A stretch of DNA of 8,589 bases, taken from the NCBI GenBank assembly GCA_000436915.1, contig HF994038.1:2706-11294 (forward strand). The letters run 5' to 3'. Made by a program: the position numbers and the translations under genes. Of the stretch, positions 1 through 6,750 are shown one piece after another. The notes below the pieces were generated by a model, which saw only the letters and a program-made list of their open reading frames with translations, searched no databases and was not told the DNA's origin. This stretch comes from Prevotella sp. CAG:1092 (GTDB lineage Bacteria; Bacteroidota; Bacteroidia; Bacteroidales; Bacteroidaceae). How positions within the stretch are numbered: position 1 is the first letter of the stretch; each line of letters opens with the position of its first letter.

Positions 1-841
1 CAGCCAGTCGGTCGGTATATGCCTGTTGCGAGAATCCCTCGTTCCATATACGCTCTATGGTATCGCGAATATACAGCAAATCCTTTACCACCAACAGCGC
101 ATCCTTAGGCATATATTCCGTGAATGGTATCTTCTCGGCATCTACCTTTGATAGCTCTGGCACTATCTCTATCTTTTGCTTTTGTTCCTTAGATAGCTGA
201 TCTTGCACATCGAAGGTACGAATGGTATCAATCTCGTCGCCAAAGAAGTCGATACGGTAAGGATATTCGCAAGAATAGGAATAAACATCGATGATGCTAC
301 CACGCACAGCAAACTGACCAGGCTCGTATACATAATCTACCTCAGCAAAGCCAAAGTCGCGAAGTGAATGTACGATATTTGTTATTCCTACTTCCTGACC
401 AACGCTAAGAGTTATCATTCTCTCGTCGACAACCTTTCTACGAGCAACAAGCTCCGACAAAGCTTCTGGACAAGTAACGATATAAGCATTATCGCCTGAC
501 GATAAGCGAGCAAGCACCTCGGTACGCAATATCTCGTTGGCAGCATCTCGTTGTCCGTATTTCACTGCCCTTTTATACGACGATGGGAAAAACAACACCT
601 TTTGCTGTCCCAACATCTGCGCCATATCGTTGTAGAAATATCCAGCCTCGTCGGCATCATTTAAAACAAAGAGTACTGTTCGATTCAAGCGTTCGAACAA
701 TGATGCAAAGAATACAGGGGCTGCCGAAGCCACCAGTCCCTGAGCTGATATGTTGCCTAACTTCTTGTCGGCAACAAGTTTAAGAAAAGCGGCACTCTGA
801 GGCAATTTACCATAGAGTGCCGCCATATCGTTTATATTCAT
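1..841 (-). CDS. mfd: Transcription-repair coupling factor Mfd, N-terminal part (runs off left edge)
   Basis: Mfd is the DNA translocase that removes RNA polymerase stalled at lesions and recruits UvrA for nucleotide excision repair. Only the first 280 codons are in the window. What I translate is the UvrB-like N-terminal module: residues about 50-125 carry its alternating beta/alpha pattern (RTVLFVLNDADEAGYFY, then KVLFFPSSYKRAVKYGQRD). Residues 174-211 match the family signature GQFAVRGSIIDVY...YPYRIDFFGDEIDTIRTFD. The RNA-polymerase-binding, helicase and C-terminal domains would lie beyond position 1; the family is normally about 1100-1150 residues. The start is the ATG at 841 (MNINDMAALYGK). 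An ATG at 849 is out of frame and hits TGA after three codons. The gene follows the glycosyltransferase by 44 bp with no promoter of its own that I can see, so it is probably read through from the promoter at 1657-1687. Identification is secure. Confidence 0.95.
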   Translation of the reverse strand, partial: MNINDMAALYGKLPQSAAFLKLVADKKLGNISAQGLVASAAPVFFASLFERLNRTVLFVLNDADEAGYFYNDMAQMLGQQKVLFFPSSYKRAVKYGQRDAANEILRTEVLARLSSGDNAYIVTCPEALSELVARRKVVDERMITLSVGQEVGITNIVHSLRDFGFAEVDYVYEPGQFAVRGSIIDVYSYSCEYPYRIDFFGDEIDTIRTFDVQDQLSKEQKQKIEIVPELSKVDAEKIPFTEYMPKDALLVVKDLLYIRDTIERIWNEGFSQQAYTDRLA

Positions 842-849
842 ATTTTCAT

Positions 850-873
850 AAGAAGTTATGGAGTCAACTTCCT
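850..873 (-). promoter_or_regulatory. Predicted hairpin in the mfd leader
   Basis: On the transcribed strand AGGAAGTT (873-866) can pair with AACTTCTT (857-850) around an 8-nt loop, giving 8 bp with one G-T wobble. It fills the short gap between the glycosyltransferase stop codon and the mfd start at 841. No T-run follows it, so it is not a normal intrinsic terminator. It could slow ribosomes or protect mRNA ends, but function is not shown. Confidence 0.35.
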
Positions 874-885
874 AAAAGCCTTTTA

Positions 886-1635
886 TTATGCAGGCAATTT
901 AGGATACTTGCGGAACCATCCATCCCAGCGAAGTCTCATCACTCCGAAGAATGCTTCACCAAAGATACCACCACTCATCTTGCTCACGCCTTCACGACGG
1001 TTGACGAATATCACAGGCACCTCCTTTATCTTAAAGCCTATCTTATAAGCAGTAAACTTCATCTCAATCTGGAAGCCATAGCCCTTGAAGCGAACTTGAT
1101 CCAAAGGTATTGTCTCAAGCACACGACGCTTATAGCACTTAAATCCTGCTGTGGTATCGTGAACCTTGAAACCTGTGACAAGGCGTACATACTGCGAAGC
1201 AAAATAGCTCATCAGCACACGACCGATAGGCCAATTTACAACATTCACACCACTCACATATCGGCTACCGATAGCTACATCGTAGCCTTCGTCGTGGCAT
1301 GCAGCATACAGACGTGGCAAGTCATTAGGGTCGTGGCTAAAGTCGGCATCCATCTCAAAGATATACTCATATCCATGTTCCAAAGCCCACTTAAAGCCAG
1401 TGATATATGCTGTGCCAAGTCCGAGTTTGCCCTTTCTGTGCAGACAGAACAAGCTACCCTTGAATTCTTTCTCAATAAGTTCCTCTACCTTGTCGCCAGT
1501 ATGGTCAGGACTACCATCATCAATGACAAGGATATGAAAACTCTTCTCTAACCCGAAGACGGCACGAATAATCTTTTCGATATTCTCCATCTCGTTGTAG
1601 GTTGGTATAATAACTATAGAATCACTTTCTCGCAT
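886..1635 (-). CDS. DPM1-like polyprenyl-phosphate glycosyltransferase (GT2 family)
   Basis: A soluble family 2 glycosyltransferase of the dolichyl-phosphate mannosyltransferase type, expected to move a sugar from a nucleotide donor onto a polyprenyl phosphate at the inner face of the cytoplasmic membrane. Visible motifs, numbered from the ATG at 1635: PTYNE (11-15), DDGSPDHTGD (39-48), the metal-binding DxD (D96-A-D98) followed by SHDP, GSRYVSG (123-129), DTTAGFKCYKR (160-170), GYGFQIEM (185-192) and NRREGVSKMS (212-221). There is no C-terminal membrane domain, so it resembles minimal DPM1-type enzymes rather than GtrB or ArnC types. A longer reading frame exists from a TTG at 1659, but that codon lies inside the -7 box TACATTTG, so the ATG at 1635 (249 residues) is the better start. 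The actual sugar cannot be read from the sequence. Confidence 0.9.
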   Translation of the reverse strand: MRESDSIVIIPTYNEMENIEKIIRAVFGLEKSFHILVIDDGSPDHTGDKVEELIEKEFKGSLFCLHRKGKLGLGTAYITGFKWALEHGYEYIFEMDADFSHDPNDLPRLYAACHDEGYDVAIGSRYVSGVNVVNWPIGRVLMSYFASQYVRLVTGFKVHDTTAGFKCYKRRVLETIPLDQVRFKGYGFQIEMKFTAYKIGFKIKEVPVIFVNRREGVSKMSGGIFGEAFFGVMRLRWDGWFRKYPKLPA

Positions 1636-1656
1636 GATCGGTTTGTTAGTTTTTTG

Positions 1657-1687
1657 CAAATGTACATAAAATATATAATACCTCCAA
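1657..1687 (-). promoter_or_regulatory. Bacteroidota-type promoter for the glycosyltransferase (and probably mfd)
   Basis: The minus strand reads TACATTTG at 1664-1657, an exact match to the -7 consensus TAnnTTTG of the Bacteroidota primary sigma factor. CTTG, ending with its TTG at 1687-1685, stands in for the -33 TTTG element with a 20-bp spacer. Transcription should begin around 1650, leaving a leader of about 15 nt before the ATG at 1635. This is the best promoter in the window. Confidence 0.7.
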
Positions 1688-1701
1688 GCATTTTTATGCT
1701 T
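1686..1701 (-). repeat. Short inverted repeat after plsC (AAGCAT-4-ATGCTT)
   Basis: A perfect 6-bp stem with a 4-nt loop lies 8 bp past the plsC stop codon. It overlaps the -33 element of the promoter at 1657-1687. It is AT-rich with no GC-rich stem and no clean T-run after it, so at best it is a weak terminator for the upstream cluster. It could instead be coincidental. Confidence 0.3.
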
Positions 1702-1708
1702 TATTATA

Positions 1709-2467
1709 TTACTGGTCTGGGTTTTCTACGAAGCCTTGATATTTTTCATCTATTGCCGACATCACAGCCTCGTAGCTCTTCTGCTCTACGTTGGCAACAT
1801 TGTCTTTGCCCTGGCCAATAGGGTATATAGGTTCGTGGATAGTCAATGAAAGTGGCGACCAAGTGACCCAATGCATATCACGCATGCGTGGCATCACATC
1901 AAATGAGCCATTGATGGTTAGTGGCACCACAGGCAACTGCAACTCGTCGGCAAGCATAAAAGCGCCACGCTTGAATACTCCCATGTGGCCAGTAAAGCTA
2001 CGTGCGCCTTCCGGGAATACCACCAACGACATACCGCCATGCAAGGTTTCTCGTGCCTTGTCGTAGGTTTCCTTAATCTTTCTTGGTCCGCGTTTGTCAA
2101 CAAATATCTGATGTGAATATTCGCAAGCAATGCCTATGAAAGGAACTTTTCTAAGCTGATGCTTCATCATCCATTTGAAGTTACGGTTCAAGAAACCATA
2201 AATCAAGAATATATCGAAAGCACCCTGATGGTTGCTCACAAAGACGTACGATTGTCCTGGCTTAAGATTCTCGCGTCCCTTCACGGTTACTGGCAAAAGA
2301 AACAGACGCACGGTTAACCACGCCCATAGCTTGCCAGGATAATATCCCCAGAAATGTCCGTTGCCTATAATGCTTCCTACAACAGTAACCAGCGACACCA
2401 ATATTGATGTCAACAAGAATAGCGGCAATGCCACTACAAGCTGATAAAGTCGATATAAGTATTTCAT
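1709..2467 (-). CDS. plsC: 1-acyl-sn-glycerol-3-phosphate acyltransferase (PlsC/LPLAT family)
   Basis: Transfers an acyl chain to lysophosphatidic acid to make phosphatidic acid, the second acylation in phospholipid synthesis, at the inner membrane. All LPLAT motifs are visible in the 252 residues: the catalytic H(x)4D as NHQGAFD (N79, H80, D85), FVDKRG (122-127), FPEGARS (151-157) and VPLTING (181-187). Residues about 8-34 form an N-terminal hydrophobic anchor. The length is normal for bacterial PlsC. The ATG at 2467 is only 12 bp past the metallophosphoesterase stop codon, so it is the last gene of the cluster that begins with pyrC. Family members can use other acyl acceptors, so the exact substrate is inferred from the family. 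Function at the family level is secure. Confidence 0.9.
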   Translation of the reverse strand: MKYLYRLYQLVVALPLFLLTSILVSLVTVVGSIIGNGHFWGYYPGKLWAWLTVRLFLLPVTVKGRENLKPGQSYVFVSNHQGAFDIFLIYGFLNRNFKWMMKHQLRKVPFIGIACEYSHQIFVDKRGPRKIKETYDKARETLHGGMSLVVFPEGARSFTGHMGVFKRGAFMLADELQLPVVPLTINGSFDVMPRMRDMHWVTWSPLSLTIHEPIYPIGQGKDNVANVEQKSYEAVMSAIDEKYQGFVENPDQ

Positions 2468-2479
2468 GTTTTAAGGTTT

Positions 2480-3649
2480 TTATTTCGTTTTATGTAATGT
2501 TATTACTGCAATCTCGGCAGTAGCGCCGAATCGCATTGCCACCACACCTCCAAGTCCAGATGTTACATATAGTTGCTGTCGACCTTGGTTGTATAGTCCA
2601 TAATCGTTGTGAGCTGTGAGCTGAGTGAAGCGTAGTCCGAAGACAGAAACCTGACCGGCATGAGTATGTCCACTTAATGTCAACTGCACTCTACCATCAG
2701 GCACAATTTTCTCTTGCCACACATTAGGGTCGTGCTGTAGCATCACTATGAATGCACCTTTGCCTACACCATGCAAACTCTTCTCTAAGTCAGCAAGCTT
2801 AGGCGAAGGTTTACGTCCTCCATTCTCTTCGCCTGCTATCACCAGCGAGTCGGCATTGCGCCTTATCACACGATTGTCGTTTCTCAACACCGTCCATCCC
2901 ATTTGCTGCTCTCTGTCGACAGTAGCCTTGATGTTGGCTTTCTTCACGTCTTCTGTAGCATCTATATATATGCTGTAGTCGTGATTTCCTAACACAGAGT
3001 ATACTCCATCTTTGGCTTTCACCTTGCTGAGCAATGGCATCACAGGAAGCAATTCATCTGGTTGCATATTCTGAATATCGCCAGTAAACACCACCATATC
3101 TGCCTTTTGTGCATTTATGCTATCTATATCCCGATGCAATATAGACTTCTTGTCATACTGAAAGCTACCCACATGAGCATCGGAGAAATGCACTATGCGA
3201 TAGCCTTCGAAGGCCTCGGGCAAATCATCGAAATACAAATCGAGATGCTTAACCTCTAATTTACCAAAGCCTACTATGAAACCATACATTATTATATATA
3301 TGGCACCTGCGGCAAATGGCAACCAGATGAAATTACCATAATTGCGACGACGATGGGTATATTTGCACACCAGATAGCCAATACCAGAGCATAAAGCAAA
3401 CAGCATCTTTGGCATCACCACCAAACCCACAAGCATCATGTAGACATTGATGAACATCATCTCATCGGGCACAAAATTGCGTGTGGATGCTATTGCAATG
3501 CTGTATGCCACCATCAACACCGAGGGCAACCACCAAAGTAACCTACGCCACCATGTGTAGCCTTTGTAGTGTCGCCAATAGTGCATATCGATATAGATAT
3601 CAGGCAATACTATAGCCAACAATATTGGTATTATGATACGTGCTATCAT
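2480..3649 (-). CDS. Membrane-anchored metallophosphoesterase (calcineurin-like, YkuE/LpxG-like architecture)
   Basis: A 389-residue protein with a hydrophobic N-terminal region (about three to four membrane segments within residues 3-20, 37-55, 65-95 and 107-127) followed by a complete calcineurin-like phosphoesterase domain. The metal and catalytic residues are all present: D157-x-H159 in FSDAHVG, GD at 190-191, GNHD at 221-224, H306 in LQHDP, and GHTH at 327-330. The C-terminal RFG...EI segment is also typical of YkuE-like proteins. Members of this group with membrane anchors act on phosphorylated or pyrophosphorylated substrates, in some cases lipids; the substrate here is not known. Its ATG overlaps the stop codon of the upstream gene by one base (TAATG), implying coupled translation, and plsC follows after 12 bp. 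A lipid-related role is inferred from that neighbour only. Confidence 0.85.
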   Translation of the reverse strand: MIARIIIPILLAIVLPDIYIDMHYWRHYKGYTWWRRLLWWLPSVLMVAYSIAIASTRNFVPDEMMFINVYMMLVGLVVMPKMLFALCSGIGYLVCKYTHRRRNYGNFIWLPFAAGAIYIIMYGFIVGFGKLEVKHLDLYFDDLPEAFEGYRIVHFSDAHVGSFQYDKKSILHRDIDSINAQKADMVVFTGDIQNMQPDELLPVMPLLSKVKAKDGVYSVLGNHDYSIYIDATEDVKKANIKATVDREQQMGWTVLRNDNRVIRRNADSLVIAGEENGGRKPSPKLADLEKSLHGVGKGAFIVMLQHDPNVWQEKIVPDGRVQLTLSGHTHAGQVSVFGLRFTQLTAHNDYGLYNQGRQQLYVTSGLGGVVAMRFGATAEIAVITLHKTK

Positions 3650-4455
3650 TATTGATTCTTTATTTTCAAGAATTTCTTCATCATTTCCATAGGTAGCCCA
3701 CGTCGACGAGCATAGTCGTCCATTTGGTCCTTACCTATATCGCCTATGCTGAAATATTTAGCTTGCGGATGTGCAAACATCAATCCTGATACCGAAGCAT
3801 GCGGAGTCATCATTCCGCTTTCTGTTAATCGTATGCCAATCTGTCTAATGTTGATGATATTGTCTATCATGAAGTTGATACTCGCATCAGGAATTGATGG
3901 ATAACCAACGGCTGGTCGTATGCCAACATATCGGCAATTTAGCAGGTCGTCGATAGAAGCCTGTTCGTCGGGAGCATAGCCCCATATCTTGGTTCTCACC
4001 TCTTGGTGTAAGCGCTCGGCTGTAGCCTCAGCCAATCTGTCGGCAAGGGTTTGCGCAAGCATAGTCTGATAGCAGTCAGAGCTATTGCGACTCACAGCTG
4101 GCGCATCTACTGTTGCTGCAAAGATGCCAAGTTTGTCGGTAATACCCGACGACAATGGTCGGATAAAGTCGGCAAGACATAGGTTTGGCATTCCTTCTGC
4201 TGTTGGCTTCTGCTGTCTGAGGAATGGTATACGTGTACCTGCAGCTATGATATCGTCGCCATCAGAATTAGCATCCACTATCTCAACAACAGCATGCGTC
4301 TGGTATCTATCTTCCCATTCTTCAAGCATTCGCAATGCTTCGTGCTTCTGCTTTTCTTGTTCGCTTTCGGGCTTTCCTGATAATCCCCAAGCATGGAAGA
4401 AGTATATCCAGTTGATATATGGCACAATATCCGAGATTCGATAATCTATCACCAT
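3649..4455 (-). CDS. Stand-alone MetH reactivation-domain protein (AdoMet-binding)
   Basis: Resembles only the C-terminal activation domain of cobalamin-dependent methionine synthase, which binds S-adenosylmethionine and remethylates the oxidised cobalamin cofactor. Key stretches are YINWIYFFHAWGLSGK (13-28), ADRLAEATAERLHQEVR (138-154), WGYAPDE (158-164), RPAVGYP (180-186), TPHASVSGLMFAHP (217-230) and the C-terminal IGKDQMDDYARRRG (240-253). Residues equivalent to E. coli AdoMet contacts appear kept at E143, R180, Y185 and Y234. The DW motif reads NW (N15), and the HTEK that follows RPAPGYP in E. coli MetH is missing (alignment from memory). No homocysteine, folate or cobalamin domain is present and the ATG start is only 3 bp after pyrC, so this is a separate gene, not a MetH fragment. 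It presumably acts in trans on a MetH encoded elsewhere. It overlaps the next gene by one base. Confidence 0.85.
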   Translation of the reverse strand: MVIDYRISDIVPYINWIYFFHAWGLSGKPESEQEKQKHEALRMLEEWEDRYQTHAVVEIVDANSDGDDIIAAGTRIPFLRQQKPTAEGMPNLCLADFIRPLSSGITDKLGIFAATVDAPAVSRNSSDCYQTMLAQTLADRLAEATAERLHQEVRTKIWGYAPDEQASIDDLLNCRYVGIRPAVGYPSIPDASINFMIDNIINIRQIGIRLTESGMMTPHASVSGLMFAHPQAKYFSIGDIGKDQMDDYARRRGLPMEMMKKFLKIKNQ

Positions 4456-4458
4456 GCT

Positions 4459-5784
4459 CTATCTGAATTCCAATTGCTGTCCGATATATTCTGCATCTAC
4501 CTTACCATCAGCATAAACGGTATGACCATTGCAGATAGTCTGCTTCACATGCCAATTATATTCATGTCCCTCCATAGGGCTCCATCCACACTTGCTCTGT
4601 ATGCACTCCTTGGTAACAGTCCATGGCTTACCTTGAGCAACTATCGCTATATCAGCATGATAGCCAGGGCGCAGGTAGCCACGCTTATTGATAGCAAACA
4701 GTTTGGCAGGATTATGACACATCAATTCCACAAGTCGTTCGATAGAAATGATGCCTTGATCCATCAGTTCGAGCATTGTCACCAACGAGAACTGTACCAT
4801 AGGCATTCCCGAAGTAGCCTTTGCAGCTCCACCCTGCTTGTCTGCCAAGAGATGAGGAGCATGGTCGGTACCAACAACAGATATTCTGCCATCGGCAATA
4901 GCTTTTCTCAGAGCATCTCTATCTTCAGGACGCTTTATAGCAGGATTGCACTTTATCAATGCACGCTTTGTGGCATAGTCGGCAGACGAGAAGAAGAGAT
5001 GTGCTACGGTAGCCTCAAGGCTGATGTTGTCGGTAGCCAAATCCAATTCTTTCTCTGTACTCACATGGGCAATATGCAGACGTGTACCAAATTGGCGAGC
5101 CAAACCTGCAGCCAAGGCTGCTGACTCATAGCATGCTTCCTCTGAGCGAATCAACGGATGCAACATCACATCAGGGTCGTCGCCATAAGCTTTCTTCATC
5201 TGCTCCATGTTGCGATTTATGATATCAGTATCTTCGCAATGCGACATCAGAGGCACATTGAGTTCTGCTGCCTTTTGGAATATTTTCAATAGCGAGCCAT
5301 ACTTATCAACAAGCATATTGCCTGTGCTAGAACCCATAAAGAGTTTTATTCCTGGCACATAATGCCAGTCTACACCATCCATTATGCCAACATTATCGTT
5401 TGTAGCACCGATGAAGAAAGCATAGTTCACATGACTCTTCTGTCGTGCCAACTCTTCCTTTTGGCTCAGAGCCTCAAGGGTTGTTGTTTGCGGAATGGTG
5501 TTAGGCATCTCAAGGTATGATGTCACACCACCTGCTGCAGCAGCCTTCGACTCGCTGTTGATATCAGCCTTTTGTGTCAGTCCTGGCTCACGGAAGTGAA
5601 CATGATCATCTATAATGCCAGGCAAAACGAAACACCCTGTGGCGTCTACTGTTTCCGAGTAGTTTCCACAGGGTGCTTCGCCTTGACCTATACTATCTAT
5701 CAAGCCGTTATCAATCACGATATAGCCATCGAAGGTTTTTCCTTCGTTGACAATACGGCCATTCTGTATCAAAGTCTTGGTCAT
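4459..5784 (-). CDS. pyrC: Dihydroorotase (class I, amidohydrolase superfamily)
   Basis: Catalyses the reversible cyclisation of carbamoyl-aspartate to dihydroorotate, the third step of de novo pyrimidine synthesis, in the cytoplasm. The 441-residue protein has the expected binuclear zinc centre: H61-x-H63 with R65 in DDHVHFREPG, the lysine expected to be carboxylated (K147 in GIKLFMGSSTG), H182 in MSHCED, H240 in HIAHVST, and D307 in VGTDHAPH. The C-terminal PAKLFAINKRGYLRPGYHADIAI segment is typical of the family. The stretch usually reading TPHH in class I enzymes reads TVAH here (259-262), and the nearby substrate loop is CNPAIK; this may simply be a lineage variant. It starts the tight four-gene cluster. 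No clear TAnnTTTG box lies in the 69 bp upstream, so it may be read from the lipoprotein promoter. Allantoinase is a related alternative but less likely given these motifs. Confidence 0.9.
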   Translation of the reverse strand: MTKTLIQNGRIVNEGKTFDGYIVIDNGLIDSIGQGEAPCGNYSETVDATGCFVLPGIIDDHVHFREPGLTQKADINSESKAAAAGGVTSYLEMPNTIPQTTTLEALSQKEELARQKSHVNYAFFIGATNDNVGIMDGVDWHYVPGIKLFMGSSTGNMLVDKYGSLLKIFQKAAELNVPLMSHCEDTDIINRNMEQMKKAYGDDPDVMLHPLIRSEEACYESAALAAGLARQFGTRLHIAHVSTEKELDLATDNISLEATVAHLFFSSADYATKRALIKCNPAIKRPEDRDALRKAIADGRISVVGTDHAPHLLADKQGGAAKATSGMPMVQFSLVTMLELMDQGIISIERLVELMCHNPAKLFAINKRGYLRPGYHADIAIVAQGKPWTVTKECIQSKCGWSPMEGHEYNWHVKQTICNGHTVYADGKVDAEYIGQQLEFR

Positions 5785-5812
5785 AATATCATTATCTTTT
5801 ATTCTCTATAGA

Positions 5813-5852
5813 TTTGGCTTCCAAAGAGTTTTCCTTATTTATTCTGATAAGG
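5813..5852 (-). repeat. Two short inverted repeats between the lipoprotein gene and pyrC
   Basis: The 69-bp gap 5785-5853 holds CCTTAT/ATAAGG (5833-5838 and 5847-5852, 8-nt loop), one base past the lipoprotein stop codon, and TTTGG-CTT-CCAAA (5813-5825). On the transcribed strand the first hairpin is followed by A residues rather than T residues, so it does not look like a strong terminator. The best -7-like string, ACTCTTTG at 5829-5822, mismatches TAnnTTTG at both leading bases. I therefore cannot place a pyrC promoter here. Confidence 0.35.
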
Positions 5853-5853
5853 G

Positions 5854-6630
5854 TTATTCTGCAGGTTTAGCCAGTTCGTTAGGTGTTGGAGCGTTAGGCA
5901 CTGGAGCCACAGGCTGCTGTACAGGAGTTTCCTTCATACCATTCATTATCTGCTGGTTTTCCTGTGCCTTCTCATAATATTCCTTCACCATAGGGTCGTT
6001 CTTGAATTTGTCGGTGGCCTTGGTCATGATATCATCTATCCACGCATCAAGCATAGGGAATTCATACTTGCTGGTGCATGTGTTTAGGAACACCCAAGGT
6101 CCGAGGATATTGTCCATATTATCCTCAACAAACTTAGTAACGAGCTTATCCATCTTCTCGTTTAGCGCCTCGTCCTCAGCCTGTAGCTGTCTGATAACAG
6201 GCTCCATATCCTTGCCATCCATGATAGCTTGGTCGTGCTTGTGTACCAATTCGGCACTTGCATTAGCCAACTTCTGATATTCTTTGATAAATTCTGTAAG
6301 CTCATCGTTGAGCGGAGTGCCTGTAACGGTCTGCTGCAGATTATCTATCTTTATAGTGATGTCGCCATCCTCAAGCACAACGGGCAATGTTGGCACACCA
6401 TTCATGAAGACGTTTGCCACACGTACAGAATCGATGGTACCACTAAACTTAAACTTACCATGAAGAACATCGCACGAGTCGAGGTCCTTAAAGGTAGTGT
6501 CGGTAAACACCTTAAGATAAAGTTTTTGTCCATCGAGGTTAGAAATGCTTGATGTGCCATCAATATTGAAACTATTGGCACACGACGATAGACCGAGAAC
6601 GGCCATCACTACATAAATTATCTTATTCAT
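5854..6630 (-). CDS. DUF4369-like lipoprotein of unknown function
   Basis: A 258-residue predicted lipoprotein. Numbered from the ATG at 6630, residues 1-16 form a signal peptide ending in lipobox LSSC, with C17 as the lipidated cysteine. Residues about 20-112 look like the beta-rich DUF4369 domain found at the start of many Bacteroidota thioredoxin-like lipoproteins (GQKLYLKVF...DSCDVLHGKFKFSG...VFMNG...VVLEDGDITIKID...GTPLNDELTEF). After that comes a charged, largely helical region (113-230) and a Pro-rich tail (235-257); no thioredoxin fold or CxxC motif follows. The frame extends to an ATG at 6690, but that would place 20 charged residues before the signal peptide and begin beside the -7 box, so 6630 is preferred. 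It probably sits on an envelope membrane. The specific role is unknown. Confidence 0.8.
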   Translation of the reverse strand: MNKIIYVVMAVLGLSSCANSFNIDGTSSISNLDGQKLYLKVFTDTTFKDLDSCDVLHGKFKFSGTIDSVRVANVFMNGVPTLPVVLEDGDITIKIDNLQQTVTGTPLNDELTEFIKEYQKLANASAELVHKHDQAIMDGKDMEPVIRQLQAEDEALNEKMDKLVTKFVEDNMDNILGPWVFLNTCTSKYEFPMLDAWIDDIMTKATDKFKNDPMVKEYYEKAQENQQIMNGMKETPVQQPVAPVPNAPTPNELAKPAE

Positions 6631-6642
6631 ATCGTTGATTAT

Positions 6643-6694
6643 CTTCACATGCTTCACATCTCGCAAACGAGAAAATTGCATTTTGTGCATGCAA
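6643..6694 (-). promoter_or_regulatory. Structured leader of the lipoprotein gene
   Basis: Three small structures lie between the start site region and the ATG at 6630: an inverted repeat TTGCAT-7-ATGCAA (6676-6694) containing the 8-bp palindrome TGCATGCA (6686-6693), a perfect hairpin TCTCG-4-CGAGA (6659-6672), and a direct repeat of CTTCACAT (6643-6650, 6652-6659). The palindrome overlaps the end of the -7 box and the likely transcription start. This could be an operator or an RNA structure; no known family is recognised. Confidence 0.35.
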
Positions 6695-6723
6695 AGATAG
6701 TATGTTTGAAGGATGTGGGGAAA
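6692..6723 (-). promoter_or_regulatory. Bacteroidota-type promoter for the lipoprotein gene
   Basis: The minus strand has TATCTTTG at 6699-6692, a full match to TAnnTTTG, with TTTC (6723-6720) in the -33 position after a 20-bp spacer, one mismatch from TTTG. Transcription would start around 6685, giving a leader of about 55 nt. This supports the ATG at 6630 over the one at 6690. Confidence 0.6.
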
Positions 6724-6750
6724 TAAATTTGCGCTATTTATAACAACAAG

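Noticed and set aside
817..1551. A 244-codon plus-strand open frame opposite the glycosyltransferase
   Set aside because: The opposite strand encodes a clear GT2 enzyme with all motifs. The plus-strand translation shows no recognisable domain and has the composition expected of an antisense shadow.
1686..1701. Intrinsic terminator for the pyrC-plsC cluster
   Set aside because: The stem is only 6 bp and AT-rich and no T-run follows on the transcribed strand, so it is kept only as an inverted repeat.
4393..5124. A 243-codon plus-strand open frame opposite pyrC and the end of the MetH-activation gene
   Set aside because: It lies antisense to conserved catalytic sequence of dihydroorotase and its translation shows no coherent fold or family.
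5822..5829. pyrC promoter at ACTCTTTG
   Set aside because: Both leading bases of TAnnTTTG are wrong.
6631..6690. Longer lipoprotein start at the ATG at 6690
   Set aside because: It would put charged residues in front of a normal lipoprotein signal peptide and begin about where transcription is expected to start.
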